DNA of 64,000 nt from Desulfitobacterium dehalogenans ATCC 51507 (lineage in GTDB: Bacteria > Bacillota > Desulfitobacteriia > Desulfitobacteriales > Desulfitobacteriaceae), in contig NC_018017.1 in NCBI RefSeq assembly GCF_000243155.2, forward strand, positions 4,154,001 through 4,218,000. The letters run 5' to 3'. Of this stretch, positions 54,037 through 63,235 are shown piece after piece. Each line of letters starts with the position of its first letter. Within the stretch, counting starts at the first letter, position 1. A program made the position numbers and the translations under genes. The notes beneath the pieces were generated by a model. That model made no database searches and was not told the DNA's origin. It saw only the letters and a program-made list of their open reading frames with translations.

Positions 54037-54723
54037 ATGGCAGTATTTATTATGTACGAAGAAATTACCCCAGACAAGGCACGTGTGTTTTATCAAAATT
54101 ATACACCAAATGACCCTATCACCGGTGTTACAGAAGATATGTTGAGTAATGAAAATGCCCGAATGCTCAATTCAATTCCAGAGCCAGAACTTCAAAATGG
54201 ATATGTTTCAATTTTGTATATCAATCCAGAAACAGATGAGCTTTTTTATGAGTATTCAAGAAGTAATGATTACAATGGCGACATGAATTTAGAAGAATTA
54301 GAGCTATTAAAGAAGCAATTGAATTTAATTTCTCCATATCAAAATCCTTTATCGTTGGAAGAACATAAAGCCAATAAGGCCTATGAAATATCTAAAGAGT
54401 GTGAAGATGAAATCTTGTCCGGTTTTTATTCTGATGCCAGAGGTGAAATAGAATGGTATACCAATAGTAGAGATGATCAAAATAATTTAATTGGTCAAGC
54501 TACATTGGCTACTCTTAACCCTTCTTTTATTCCTCAGTGGAAAAGTGCCACGGAATATATCTGTACTGACTTTACAATGGAACAGATTATTAAGTTGTCA
54601 ACTGATGGTGCGGTCTTTAAAACTGAAAGAATTAAAGCTTTTGATATGCTTAAGGCGCAAATATTATCTGCTACAACTGTTGAAGAAGTAGAGGTGATAG
54701 AATGGACAAAAAAAGTTTGGTAA
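54037..54723 (+). CDS. XkdW/DUF4376-type fibre assembly protein
   Basis: 228 residues; the N-terminal MAVFIMYEEITPDKARVFYQN and C-terminal KAYEISKECEDEILSGFYSDARGEIEWYTNSRDDQNNLIGQ pattern matches DUF4376/XkdW-like proteins that follow fibre genes and probably assist folding. AGAGGAGG upstream. Its stop overlaps the next gene by 22 nt, linking fibre module and cargo cassette. Confidence 0.75.
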   Translation: MAVFIMYEEITPDKARVFYQNYTPNDPITGVTEDMLSNENARMLNSIPEPELQNGYVSILYINPETDELFYEYSRSNDYNGDMNLEELELLKKQLNLISPYQNPLSLEEHKANKAYEISKECEDEILSGFYSDARGEIEWYTNSRDDQNNLIGQATLATLNPSFIPQWKSATEYICTDFTMEQIIKLSTDGAVFKTERIKAFDMLKAQILSATTVEEVEVIEWTKKVW

Positions 54724-55145
54724 AATATCTTTTTATTATTGTTATGATTGGAATGGTTTACCTTTCATTAGAAGCTGTTTGGAAAGGATGGACGCATGTC
54801 AGTATGCTTTTTGTTGGAGGGATTTGTGGATTATTTATTGGTCTGCTTAATCAGAAAACAAACTTAAAAGTATATAAGCAAGTCTTAGTTGGTCTTCCAG
54901 CAGTTTTAACAATAGAATTATTTTCAGGATTGTTTATTAACAAATATCTAGGTTTTGCCGTTTGGGATTACTCTGATAAGCTTGGTAATGTCTTAGGTCA
55001 AATATGCCCACAGTATTCAATATTGTGGGTTCTCCTTATCCCTTTTGGGATATGGTTAGATGACTATATTAGGTGGAAATGGTTTAACGAAGGTAGTTAT
55101 TATCCTATATATGAAAATTATATAGAGCTAATAACCTTGAGGTAG
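54702..55145 (+). CDS. CmpB-like (ABC_trans_CmpB) membrane protein
   Basis: 147-residue polytopic membrane protein with four hydrophobic segments. The sequence GFAVWDYSDKLGNVLGQICPQYSILWVLLIPFGIWLDDYIRW is the hallmark of the ABC_trans_CmpB family, whose function is unclear. It lies inside the tailocin operon, AT-rich and unlike the tail genes. First gene of a three-gene cargo cassette. Confidence 0.7.
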   Translation: MDKKSLVKYLFIIVMIGMVYLSLEAVWKGWTHVSMLFVGGICGLFIGLLNQKTNLKVYKQVLVGLPAVLTIELFSGLFINKYLGFAVWDYSDKLGNVLGQICPQYSILWVLLIPFGIWLDDYIRWKWFNEGSYYPIYENYIELITLR

Positions 55146-55155
55146 GTGTTTTAGT

Positions 55156-55995
55156 ATGTATGAAAGGTTTACAATTATTTTAAGCAACTGGTGTAATCTT
55201 AGATGTCCATTCTGTTTACAAAATGCAACTGTAAACAATGGTAAAGAAATATCAGCAGAGAGCCTTATATCATTCTTTGAAAGTGGTAAGGTTGCTCCTA
55301 AAGTATTTAAGTTAACTGGTGGAGAACCATTATCCCCACAAGTTTATGAAAAGACTAAGAAGATTGTAGAGTATGCCATAAGTAAAGGCATAAGAACACA
55401 GCTTAATACAAATGGAACATATAAATTTACAGGCGATTTTGATAAAGAACTTCTTAATTTTCAGGTAAGCTTAGATGGTCTTAAAGAAAAACATGAGTCG
55501 TTAAGGGGGAACGGTACTTTTGAAAAAACAGTGAACTTTATTAAGAGAGTAACAAAAACGGGGTACAAAGTTAATATTATGCAAGTCCTTCAAGAAGAAA
55601 CTACTAGAGATGAGGTAGAAGAATTTATTAACTTCAGTGTAAATGAATTTAATATACATCCTAAATTTCAACGTATGGCCCCTTCTGGTAGAGCAAGTGG
55701 TAATAAAGAAGTTATAAATATTGATTATGATATGGATGAATTTATTGAAAACAAGGGGTGTAGTTGTAGAGGTGTAAAATATAAATGCACAACCCCAGAG
55801 GGTAAATCAACCCAAATAGGGATTGATCAACATGGGAATATTATCCCATGTCCATTGTTAGGTAAATATAAGTTTGGAACAATATTTAATTTCAACGAAT
55901 TCAAAATCAGACAAGAAATAAGCAGAAAGCTAAAGGGATGCACTTGTTGTTACCCTGATGGTTACAAAGGGGAGGTTAGTTTTGGACATATTTAG
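55156..55995 (+). CDS. radical SAM protein with SPASM-like C-terminus
   Basis: 279 residues. SAM-binding cluster motif CNLRCPFC at residues 13-20, KLTGGEP (the GGE motif), NTNGT and SLDGLKEKHESLRGNGTFEKTVNFI, a typical partial barrel. C-terminal Cys groups (GCSCRGVKYKC, IDQHGNIIPCPLLGKYKFGTI and GCTCCYP) resemble a SPASM/twitch auxiliary-cluster domain, found in peptide-modifying enzymes. No precursor peptide gene is seen next to it. AT-rich; the permease gene overlaps its end. Substrate unknown. Confidence 0.85.
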   Translation: MYERFTIILSNWCNLRCPFCLQNATVNNGKEISAESLISFFESGKVAPKVFKLTGGEPLSPQVYEKTKKIVEYAISKGIRTQLNTNGTYKFTGDFDKELLNFQVSLDGLKEKHESLRGNGTFEKTVNFIKRVTKTGYKVNIMQVLQEETTRDEVEEFINFSVNEFNIHPKFQRMAPSGRASGNKEVINIDYDMDEFIENKGCSCRGVKYKCTTPEGKSTQIGIDQHGNIIPCPLLGKYKFGTIFNFNEFKIRQEISRKLKGCTCCYPDGYKGEVSFGHI

Positions 55996-57070
55996 TTTGA
56001 GCCTATGGAGTAAGATACTCACAAACATTACTTTAATGTTTTCTTTAACTATATTGATAATCAGTGCAAATAAAGTAGGTTTGCTTGAATATCTTTACAT
56101 GCCATTAAAGAATATAAAAAGTTCCCGTATTATCATGCTTGCATGGTTTATGATTGCTACAATCTTAAGTGCATTCACGCTTGATCTCACATTAGCTTTA
56201 ATATTAACGCCTATTGTTTTATTCTATGCAAATTCTAGAGGATTAAGTAAAGTAGAGATATTACTCGCCACTACCTGGGGTAACATGGTAGGAAGTGAAT
56301 GGACTTACTTCGGCGGTGGAGATACAATTATTGGCTGGACTTTACTTGAACAATTTACTGGTGAACGATTAGATATCTTAACCTGGGGAAGCCTTTTTTG
56401 GCTTCCTTCTTTTTTATCTTTGGTAGGTACGGCTATTTGCTTACTTATGTTTATTAAAAATACATATGTAGAGCCCCAAGAAGTACAGTTCAAAAAACCG
56501 TCATTAAAAACTGCCGTTATCGGAGCGCTTTCAGTTATAGGTATTATTGGAGCTTTAACAGGCTTTAGTCCTTTATACATGTGTTTAATTACTTTAACGT
56601 CTTTGGTCATAGCTAGGCTTGGCAAAGATGAACTGAAGAATATGCCACTTAAGGGAGTTTATATATGGACTTTCTGCATTATAATAGGTTCCCTTATCGG
56701 TAACTTAGTTAAAAGTCATTATCAGCTTATCTTACCTGAATACTTGTACTCTTTTGCAGGGATTGTTTTGATTTTAACTATTATCTGTGGACTAACAAAT
56801 ATTATGACTAATACAGGTCTTACTACTATTATTCTTCCTCTTGTTATGGCTAGTCAATTTGTCGATAAAATCTGGTTGTATGTTTTAGTAACAAAAGCTA
56901 TCAGCATGTGTTACCTTACTATTTTTGCCAACTCAGGTTTGGCAGTTTCGTCAAGCTATGGACTATCGCAAAAAGATATGTTTTTAAAAGGGTTACTTGT
57001 CGTGTTTGTACAGTTAGCTATATTCTCACTATACTTTTACTTTATGAGAGGACATATATCAATATATTAG
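55982..57070 (+). CDS. SLC13/ArsB-like permease
   Basis: 362 residues with about ten hydrophobic segments. A SEWTYFGGGDTIIG re-entrant-like motif in the first half and a LTNIMTNTGLTTIILPLVM motif in the second half resemble ion-transporter (DASS/ArsB/NhaD) superfamily repeats. TTG 55982 behind GGGGAGG is preferred to the ATG at 55958; it overlaps the radical SAM gene by 14 nt, implying coupled translation. AT-rich like its partners. Substrate unknown. Confidence 0.7.
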   Translation: MDIFSLSLWSKILTNITLMFSLTILIISANKVGLLEYLYMPLKNIKSSRIIMLAWFMIATILSAFTLDLTLALILTPIVLFYANSRGLSKVEILLATTWGNMVGSEWTYFGGGDTIIGWTLLEQFTGERLDILTWGSLFWLPSFLSLVGTAICLLMFIKNTYVEPQEVQFKKPSLKTAVIGALSVIGIIGALTGFSPLYMCLITLTSLVIARLGKDELKNMPLKGVYIWTFCIIIGSLIGNLVKSHYQLILPEYLYSFAGIVLILTIICGLTNIMTNTGLTTIILPLVMASQFVDKIWLYVLVTKAISMCYLTIFANSGLAVSSSYGLSQKDMFLKGLLVVFVQLAIFSLYFYFMRGHISIY

Positions 57071-57123
57071 AGATAATAAGGAAATTCTTACTACGTAATA
57101 TACCCTTTTTGCGCAGCACCGCA

Positions 57124-57147
57124 ACGCCAACACAGGGCGTATTTTTT
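57124..57147 (+). terminator. probable terminator after the cargo cassette
   Basis: ACGCC (57124-57128) pairs with GGCGT (57136-57140), followed by ATTTTTT. Short stem, but it sits in the gap that ends the AT-rich cassette, before the lysis genes. Confidence 0.5.
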
Positions 57148-57235
57148 ATACCCCAAATCCAGGCCCGAACCCCGCCAGAGGTGGCGAGGAGTGGGGCTCG
57201 GAGCTTTCATGTTTAAAAGAGGTAGGTGATAGCCT

Positions 57236-57532
57236 TTGGACTTTACACTTATTACTGCCCTCATTGGGGTAGCGGCTACTTTGTCCGGAATCATCTTAGG
57301 CTGGTCGGCAAGAGCTAAGGAAGCAGAGAAGGAAGTCAGAAAAGATGCCGAAATCGACACAGCCCTCCGTACAGATATGGAGTATCTTAAGCGCGGGGTA
57401 GATGATATCCGACTTGAACAGCGTACCCAAGGGCAGCGCGTAGATGCCATGGGTGAACGCCTTACCCGGGTTGAAGAGTCATCAAAACAGGCTCACAAGC
57501 GGATTGACCGCATCGAGCAGAAAGAAGAGTAA
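57236..57532 (+). CDS. XhlA-type lysis-associated membrane protein
   Basis: 98 residues: one N-terminal transmembrane segment (LITALIGVAATLSGIILGW) and a long amphipathic coiled coil (DMEYLKRGVDDIRLEQRTQGQRVDAMGERLTRVEESSKQAHKRIDRIEQKEE). TTG start behind AGGTAGGTG. The architecture resembles XhlA-type hemolysins that act with holins in PBSX-type lysis modules. Confidence 0.7.
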   Translation: MDFTLITALIGVAATLSGIILGWSARAKEAEKEVRKDAEIDTALRTDMEYLKRGVDDIRLEQRTQGQRVDAMGERLTRVEESSKQAHKRIDRIEQKEE

Positions 57533-57534
57533 AC

Positions 57535-58245
57535 ATGCCGCAAATCGAATGGGTAGGTACCCCCAACTTTAGGTATGGCCGCAATGCCCTCCAGCCCTTG
57601 GCCATTGTCAATCATATCACTGCCGGCTATTATCCGGGCTGCTTAGACTGGATGCAGCATCCTGGCTCCCAGGCAAGTGCACATTATTTGGTCTTAAGAA
57701 ACGGCCGCATACTACAACTGGTCAAAGAGGAAAACACAGCCTGGCATGCAGGTATAGCGAATAAACCCAATTGGAACCTGTATGATGGAACGAATCCGAA
57801 CTACTATACCATCGGCATTGAACACGAAGGAATGCCTGGAGATGAGCTGACAGAAGCTCAGTATCAGTCCACCCTATGGCTCCACAAACAGCTCATAACC
57901 AAGTACCCAGCGATCACCATTGATAACCGGCATATCATTGGCCATTACAGAATTGACAGTATAAACAGACCAAACTGCCCAGGGATTAAGTTTCCCTGGG
58001 CTAAATTATTTGCTGATTTGAAAGGAGAGCATGACGTGGATCATCTCGTAATCTATGCCGATGGAGACGTAGGAGCAGCGCTTTTGCTCAGCTTTAAGCT
58101 AAAATGCCCGATGGTCCATAAAGCCTTTGCTGAGAAAATCCAGGCCAAACATAAGTACTGGGTTGGGGTGCAGGGGACGAACGGCGACGGAAATGTCTAC
58201 TATGCCGGGAGCGACCGGATAGAAACCGCGAAGTTAGGTTTGTAA
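57535..58245 (+). CDS. N-acetylmuramoyl-L-alanine amidase (endolysin)
   Basis: 236 residues: Amidase_2 domain, with zinc-ligand candidates in AIVNHITAGYYPGC, HYRIDSINRPNCPG and SAHYLV, and a short C-terminal region (VIYADGDVGAALLLSFKLKCPMVHK) resembling a cell-wall-binding repeat. It starts 2 nt after the XhlA-like gene. Cleaves the peptide from the glycan of peptidoglycan to release particles. Confidence 0.88.
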   Translation: MPQIEWVGTPNFRYGRNALQPLAIVNHITAGYYPGCLDWMQHPGSQASAHYLVLRNGRILQLVKEENTAWHAGIANKPNWNLYDGTNPNYYTIGIEHEGMPGDELTEAQYQSTLWLHKQLITKYPAITIDNRHIIGHYRIDSINRPNCPGIKFPWAKLFADLKGEHDVDHLVIYADGDVGAALLLSFKLKCPMVHKAFAEKIQAKHKYWVGVQGTNGDGNVYYAGSDRIETAKLGL

Positions 58246-58258
58246 GGAGAGATCGGCC

Positions 58259-58621
58259 ATGGAAACCGCATTAGGTTATATCCAGAACTTTTGGGGGCTG
58301 CTGCTTGTTGTGGCAGTCTTTATTATTTATCTGATCAGCCTGGGAAGGACCAAGGCGGGGAAGATTGTGCTCTCGTTGATGCTGAGGTTGGAGAAACAGG
58401 CTGAGGAGTACGCGCTGCAGACCGGGGAAGAGAAGTTTGGTTTTGTGGTGGAAAAGGGCTATCAGCTTTTGCCCAAATATGTACGGTTGATCTTTAGTTA
58501 TAAAATGTTCGTTGAATTGGCAGATAGACTCTATGATGATGCCAAGAATTATTTAATGAGCCTGGAGGGAAAGACCCTTACCGCGCCAGTTAAGGACGAC
58601 AAGGAAGCTGATCCCGGATAA
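58259..58621 (+). CDS. LLH-type holin-like protein
   Basis: 120 residues with one N-terminal transmembrane segment (FWGLLLVVAVFIIYLISLG) and a charged helical cytoplasmic part (LRLEKQAEEYALQTGEEKFGFVVEKGYQLLPKYVRLIFSYKMFVELADRLYDDAKNYL), the pattern of LLH-family phage holins. Behind AAGGAGAG. Last gene of the tailocin; wecB ends on the other strand 13 nt on. Confidence 0.72.
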   Translation: METALGYIQNFWGLLLVVAVFIIYLISLGRTKAGKIVLSLMLRLEKQAEEYALQTGEEKFGFVVEKGYQLLPKYVRLIFSYKMFVELADRLYDDAKNYLMSLEGKTLTAPVKDDKEADPG

Positions 58622-58634
58622 GCAACAAAGCCCT

Positions 58635-59759
58635 CTATGATTGGAGAAAATCTTCAGTAATCTTCGCAATCCGGCTTGCAGCTCGGCCATCACCATAGGG
58701 GTTAACAGCATGAGCCATGTACTCATAGGCTTCCTGATTACCCAGGAGGCGGCTCAGTTCCTGAAGAACTTTTTCATAGCTGGTTCCCACTAAAGATACG
58801 GTCCCCGCCTCCACCGCCTCCGGCCGCTCGGTGGTATCCCGGACCACCAGCACAGGAATCCCCAGGGAAGGGGCTTCTTCCTGAATTCCTCCGGAATCGG
58901 TCATAATGATATTGGCTTGAGCCATGAGGTTGACAAAGGGTTCATAGTCCAGAGGCTCAATCATATGGACCCGGGGATTATGACCTAGAACTTCATTAAC
59001 TACTTGACGGACAGAGGGGTTTTTATGTACAGGGAACACCGCATAAGTATCTGGATAGTACTCTAAAACCTCCGCTAAAGCCCGATAGATCTGCCGCATA
59101 GGCTCACCGAGGTTTTCCCGGCGATGAGTGGTCACAAGAATCATGCGTTGACCTTCATTTTGGCGTAATATTTCCTTTAAGGCGGAATCAGAAAAGGTAT
59201 AACCCTTCTTTACGGTGGTCAGTAAGGCGTCAATCACTGTATTTCCTGTGACATATATTTTCTCTTCCGGGACCCCTTCAGCTAATAAGTTTCTTTTGGA
59301 TGTTTCCGTAGGTGAAAAATGCAAATCCGTTAAAGCTCCGGCCAATTTGCGATTCATTTCCTCCGGGAAAGGAGAGTATTTATTGCCCGTACGCAATCCC
59401 GCTTCCACATGGCCTACGGGAATTTGGGCATAAAAGGCGGCTAAAGCCGCAACAAAGGTAGTTGTAGTATCCCCGTGGACCAGGACCAGGTCGGGCCTAG
59501 CCTCTTCCAACACTTCCTTTAAACCGTTAAGGGCACGGGTAGTAATGTCCGTTAAAGTCTGTCCCGCCTGCATGAGATTTAAGTCATAATCCGGTTTAAT
59601 TTGAAACAGATCCAGCACCTGATCCAGCATTTCCCGATGCTGGGCAGTCACAGTAACCTCACAGTGCAGAGACGTTTTTTTCAGGGCCTGAACAACGGGA
59701 GCCATCTTAATCCCTTCAGGCCGTGTCCCGAAGACTACCATAACCTTTTTTCCTTCCAC
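58635..59759 (-). CDS. wecB: UDP-N-acetylglucosamine 2-epimerase
   Basis: 374 residues converting UDP-GlcNAc to UDP-ManNAc for teichoic acid and polysaccharide linkage (MnaA in Bacillus naming). Motifs: VFGTRPEGIKMAPVVQAL, VHGDTTTTFVAALAAFYAQIPVGHVEAGLRTGN, PFPEEMNRKL and TDSGGIQEEAPSLGIPVLVVRDTTERPE. GTG 59759 is chosen because GGAAGGAGAG precedes it; the longer open frame enters repeat copy B. It marks the right junction of the tailocin block. Confidence 0.94.
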   Translation of the reverse strand: MEGKKVMVVFGTRPEGIKMAPVVQALKKTSLHCEVTVTAQHREMLDQVLDLFQIKPDYDLNLMQAGQTLTDITTRALNGLKEVLEEARPDLVLVHGDTTTTFVAALAAFYAQIPVGHVEAGLRTGNKYSPFPEEMNRKLAGALTDLHFSPTETSKRNLLAEGVPEEKIYVTGNTVIDALLTTVKKGYTFSDSALKEILRQNEGQRMILVTTHRRENLGEPMRQIYRALAEVLEYYPDTYAVFPVHKNPSVRQVVNEVLGHNPRVHMIEPLDYEPFVNLMAQANIIMTDSGGIQEEAPSLGIPVLVVRDTTERPEAVEAGTVSLVGTSYEKVLQELSRLLGNQEAYEYMAHAVNPYGDGRAASRIAKITEDFLQS

Positions 59760-59794
59760 TTGAATACTCTCCTTCCAGCAAAATAGCTTTCTTT

Positions 59795-60192
59795 TGTCCG
59801 GGTCGCGTAGCTTTGCGCACAACGGTCACTTTATAGCTCCAGAGCTGGTCAACCCGCTTTCTTAACAGCTCCGCCAAACCCCGCTGCTTTCTGCATGCGA
59901 ACCAGTGGCTACGCTACGTTAAGAAAGCATCGTTGACCCGATCGCTCTTCCGCTAAAGCCGTTCCCTTTTGTACGCAAAGCTACGTTTATGGGTCTTTGT
60001 CAGCTCTTTTTGGGGACTTCTTAAGAATCTTTTTCGAGCCGGCCATGCCGCAAGCGGCACCGGCAAAGGTTGAAAAAACGACTCGGATCAGTTAGCATTA
60101 TCTGACAACGCGCTGCTCAAACCCGAAAAGCAGCCCAAGGATTTTGCTTTACAAGCAAAATCCTGGAGAATCAACTTTCAAACCTCTTTCAG
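59795..60192. repeat. long structured intergenic repeat, copy B
   Basis: Homologous to copy A at 12726-13273. Outer arms 59807-59820 and 59971-59984, inner arms 59856-59866 and 59918-59928; the gaps between the arms (150 and 51 nt) are the same as in copy A. A third hairpin, AGGATTTTGCTT/AAGCAAAATCCT (60138-60149, 60153-60164), has only a 3-nt loop here, whereas copy A carries about 210 nt between these arms. The module ATGCCGC...CGGCA near 60044-60080 is internal here but lies at the left end in copy A. It occupies the 481-nt gap between wecB and comEB; no coding sequence is supported. Confidence 0.8.
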
Positions 60193-60206
60193 TCCAGTAC
60201 TGCAAA

Positions 60207-60240
60207 GAAAGGGCTAGGAGACCCTAGCCCTTTCTTTCTT
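60207..60240 (-). terminator. intrinsic terminator of comEB
   Basis: GAAAGGGCTAGG pairs with CCTAGCCCTTTC around four bases; on the minus strand TTTGC follows. It directly abuts the comEB stop codon. Confidence 0.75.
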
Positions 60241-60705
60241 CTATTGAGCTGAAGATTCCAGCTGGATGAGCTCTAATTCCGCTTCAGCCGCCATCTCCAA
60301 AGCCAGTGGATCCGGGTAGGGATAAAGGAAAAAGACGCGTTTTATACCGGCATTAATAAGGAGCTTAGTACAAAGCACACAAGGCTGAAATGTAGTATAG
60401 ATATCCGCTCCATTAATAGAAACCCCATGCTTGGCTGCCTGAACCAAAGCATTTTGCTCCGCATGAACCGCCCGGCAAATCTCTGTCCGTTCCCCGGAAG
60501 GGATACCCAGCTGTTGTCTGAGGCAGCCCTTTTGGGCACAATGACTCAGCCCTGTAGGACTGCCGTTATAACCGGTGCTGAGAATCTGTTTATCCTTAAC
60601 GAGCACAGCACCCACTTGACGGCGCAGGCATGTGGAACGTCCTGCTACGACTTGTGCCATCTGCATAAAATATTCATCCCAACTGGGTCGCTCTATCTTT
60701 TTCAT
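60241..60705 (-). CDS. comEB: dCMP deaminase / ComEB-type zinc deaminase
   Basis: 154-residue cytidine/deoxycytidylate deaminase-fold enzyme. Zinc site: HAEQNAL (His plus catalytic Glu) near residue 78 and PCVLC near 110. Converts dCMP to dUMP in dTMP synthesis; the late-competence name is by homology only. Its ATG overlaps the upp stop by 4 nt, so it is co-transcribed with upp. Confidence 0.92.
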   Translation of the reverse strand: MKKIERPSWDEYFMQMAQVVAGRSTCLRRQVGAVLVKDKQILSTGYNGSPTGLSHCAQKGCLRQQLGIPSGERTEICRAVHAEQNALVQAAKHGVSINGADIYTTFQPCVLCTKLLINAGIKRVFFLYPYPDPLALEMAAEAELELIQLESSAQ

Positions 60706-61331
60706 TTCGTACCATATAACCGATCCCCGGCGTCACCGAGACCGGGAATGATATAGCCGTGGTCGTTTAAATAATCGTCCACTGCCGCCACAAAAATATC
60801 CACATCGTCATGGTAGGTGTGAACTTCTTTGATGCCTTCCGGAGCGGCTATTAAACACATGAGCTTGATGTTTTTTGCTCCTCTGTCCTTCAGGAAGGTA
60901 ATGGCCGCAGCAGCGGACCCCCCCGTAGCCAGCATGGGGTCAATGACAATTAAATCACGTTCTTCTACATCGGTAGGGAGCTTGCAGTAGTATTCCACCG
61001 GCTTCAGTGTCTCCGGATCCCGATAAAGTCCTACATGGCCAACTTTGGCTGTGGGGATTAATCTCAGCATCCCGTCCACCATTCCCAGACCGGCTCTTAA
61101 GATAGGAATCAAGCCTACTTTGCGTCCTGCTATTGCTTTTGCTGTCATAGTAGCTACCGGAGTCTTCACTTCCACATCTTGCAGAGGAAAATCCCGGGTC
61201 ACTTCATAGGCCATGAGCATGGCTACTTCTTCTACCAGTTCACGAAAGTCTTTGGACCCTGTGTTTTCGTCCCGGATTAAAGATAATTTATGCTGTATTA
61301 AAGGATGGTCCAGAATATGAACTTTTGCCAT
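60702..61331 (-). CDS. upp: uracil phosphoribosyltransferase
   Basis: 209-residue salvage enzyme making UMP from uracil and [29 protein letters not shown] at the start, and the PRPP-binding loop [14 protein letters not shown] near residue 130, plus the C-terminal [16 protein letters not shown] 61331 is used (AGGAG nine bases upstream); the alternative TTG at 61340 would leave no spacing. Confidence 0.96.
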   Translation of the reverse strand: MAKVHILDHPLIQHKLSLIRDENTGSKDFRELVEEVAMLMAYEVTRDFPLQDVEVKTPVATMTAKAIAGRKVGLIPILRAGLGMVDGMLRLIPTAKVGHVGLYRDPETLKPVEYYCKLPTDVEERDLIVIDPMLATGGSAAAAITFLKDRGAKNIKLMCLIAAPEGIKEVHTYHDDVDIFVAAVDDYLNDHGYIIPGLGDAGDRLYGTK

Positions 61332-61343
61332 GGGTGTCAACTC

Positions 61344-62597
61344 CTAATCTAAATTTGGGTAGAGAGGGAATTCTGCACAGAGTGCTGTAACAATATCCCG
61401 AGCTTTGGCCGCCCCTGCTTCATTGGGTTCCGACAAAGCAATGTTGATGGCTTCGGCAATTCTTTCCATTGCCTGAGCATCCATGCCGCGGCTGGTCACA
61501 GCAGGGGTGCCAATCCGGATGCCGCTGGTTACCATTGGGCTGGCCGGATCATAGGGAATAGTGTTCTTGTTCACCGTAATACCGACCTCATCTAAAATAT
61601 GCTCCGCTTCTTTCCCTGTCAAGCCTTTAGGCCGTACATCCACAAGTATCAGATGATTGTCCGTGCCTCCAGAAACGACGCGGAAGCCTTTTTCAGCCAG
61701 AGCTTCTGCTAATACTTTAGCATTCTCCACAATCCGTTTTTGATATTCCACAAATTCCGGTTTTAACGCTTCACCAAAAGCAACGGCCTTTGCCGCAATT
61801 ACATGCATCAAGGGGCCGCCCTGAATGCCGGGGAAGATGGCTTTATCGATAGCTTTAGCAAATTCTTCTTTGCATAGAATCAGCCCCCCACGAGGCCCCC
61901 GCAGAGTTTTATGTGTGGTGGTGGTGACAAAATGAGCGTAGGGAACAGGGCTTTGATGAAGTCCTGCTGCGACTAAGCCCGCAATATGGGCCATGTCTAC
62001 CATGAAATAAGAGCCTGCCTCATCGGCGATTTCTCTTAAGCGGGCAAAGTCGATTTGTCTGGGATAGGCACTGGCTCCCGCTACAATCATCTTAGGGCGA
62101 TGCTCAAGGGCTAATTTGCGCACCACATCATAATCAATTCGTTCTGACGACTGATCTACGCCATAGGCAACAAAGTTATAATACACGCCGGAAATATTAA
62201 CGGGGCTGCCGTGGGTTAAATGCCCCCCATGGGAAAGATTCATACCAAGAACCGTATCCCCAGGTTTAAGCATGGCAAAATATACGGCGGTATTAGCTTG
62301 GGCGCCGGAATGGGGCTGGACATTAGCATGTTCTGCGCCAAAAAGCCTTTTCACTCGCTCCCGGGCTAAATCCTCAACAATATCCACATACTCACAACCG
62401 CCATAATAGCGTTTTCCCGGATACCCTTCCGCATACTTATTCGTTAGAACGGAACCCTGGGCTGCCATGACGGCTCTACTCACAAAATTCTCTGATGCAA
62501 TCAGCTCGATTTTATTGCGTTGTCTCCCTTCCTCCTGGGCGATAGCCTCCGCTACTTCGGGATCCTGAGGGAGAATCCATTCCTTAATATAATCCAT
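61344..62597 (-). CDS. glyA: serine hydroxymethyltransferase
   Basis: 417-residue PLP enzyme interconverting serine and glycine with tetrahydrofolate. PLP lysine in [18 protein letters not shown] near residue 225; [18 protein letters not shown] and [18 protein letters not shown] near the start are typical. ATG 62597 (MDYIKEW) has AGGAG eight bases upstream; the 7 codons before it overlap that ribosome site. Confidence 0.96.
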   Translation of the reverse strand: MDYIKEWILPQDPEVAEAIAQEEGRQRNKIELIASENFVSRAVMAAQGSVLTNKYAEGYPGKRYYGGCEYVDIVEDLARERVKRLFGAEHANVQPHSGAQANTAVYFAMLKPGDTVLGMNLSHGGHLTHGSPVNISGVYYNFVAYGVDQSSERIDYDVVRKLALEHRPKMIVAGASAYPRQIDFARLREIADEAGSYFMVDMAHIAGLVAAGLHQSPVPYAHFVTTTTHKTLRGPRGGLILCKEEFAKAIDKAIFPGIQGGPLMHVIAAKAVAFGEALKPEFVEYQKRIVENAKVLAEALAEKGFRVVSGGTDNHLILVDVRPKGLTGKEAEHILDEVGITVNKNTIPYDPASPMVTSGIRIGTPAVTSRGMDAQAMERIAEAINIALSEPNEAGAAKARDIVTALCAEFPLYPNLD

Positions 62598-62662
62598 ATT
62601 ACCCACTCCTACCTCCATAAATTAAGAAAACCTGGCTTGAGCGCGAATACATTGCCGACCAG

Positions 62663-63211
62663 CTATACTACAGGATACATCGCCCTCGGACCACCAATCA
62701 GCCGTGGTCGGGTTCTGGCCATGGTAAGGTGAGCATGGCCAATTTCCTTAATGGAAGGGCGTATAGGCACAACCACCGGCCGCAGGTGCATCCCGATAAA
62801 GGTATCTCCCACATCAATTCCAGCATGACCGCGAATGGTTTCCACCATCATAGGTTCCTTATAGGTCTGCCAAGCCTTAACCGCCATGGAGCCCCCTGCT
62901 GATAGCGAGGGGACAACGGTTACGGCATCAAGGCCGTAATGCTCCACACAAGCTTCTTCCACCACGAGAGCGCGGTTCAAATGTTCACAGCCTTGGACAG
63001 CCAGATAGAGTTCCCGTGCCCTGACTTTGGCCAGCAAAGGGGGAAGAAGGGCGTCAGCAACCTCTTCGCTGCTTGCCTTCCCGATATGTTGTCCCATAAC
63101 CTCACTGGTACTGCAGCCAAGAACGACAATTTGCCGGGGTCTTAAATTAGCTTGAGAAAAGAATTCATCTAAAACCTGATTCCAAGCTTTATTCATATCC
63201 TCAAAATTCAT
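62663..63211 (-). CDS. ywlG: YwlG-family protein (DUF436)
   Basis: 182-residue protein of the TIGR01440/DUF436 family (QIVVLGCSTSEVMGQHIGKASSEEVADALL, HLNRALVVEEACVEHYGLDAVTVVPSLSAGGSMAVKAWQTY). Function unknown, but it sits between glyA and rpiB as in Bacillus, which supports the assignment. Confidence 0.85.
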   Translation of the reverse strand: MNFEDMNKAWNQVLDEFFSQANLRPRQIVVLGCSTSEVMGQHIGKASSEEVADALLPPLLAKVRARELYLAVQGCEHLNRALVVEEACVEHYGLDAVTVVPSLSAGGSMAVKAWQTYKEPMMVETIRGHAGIDVGDTFIGMHLRPVVVPIRPSIKEIGHAHLTMARTRPRLIGGPRAMYPVV

Positions 63212-63235
63212 CGATGATTGCCTCCCTACAGGGGA

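Noticed and set aside
40137-58621. Intact prophage able to make virions
   Set aside because: No integrase, terminase, portal or capsid gene is seen in the block, so a tailocin reading is preferred; att sites were not found.
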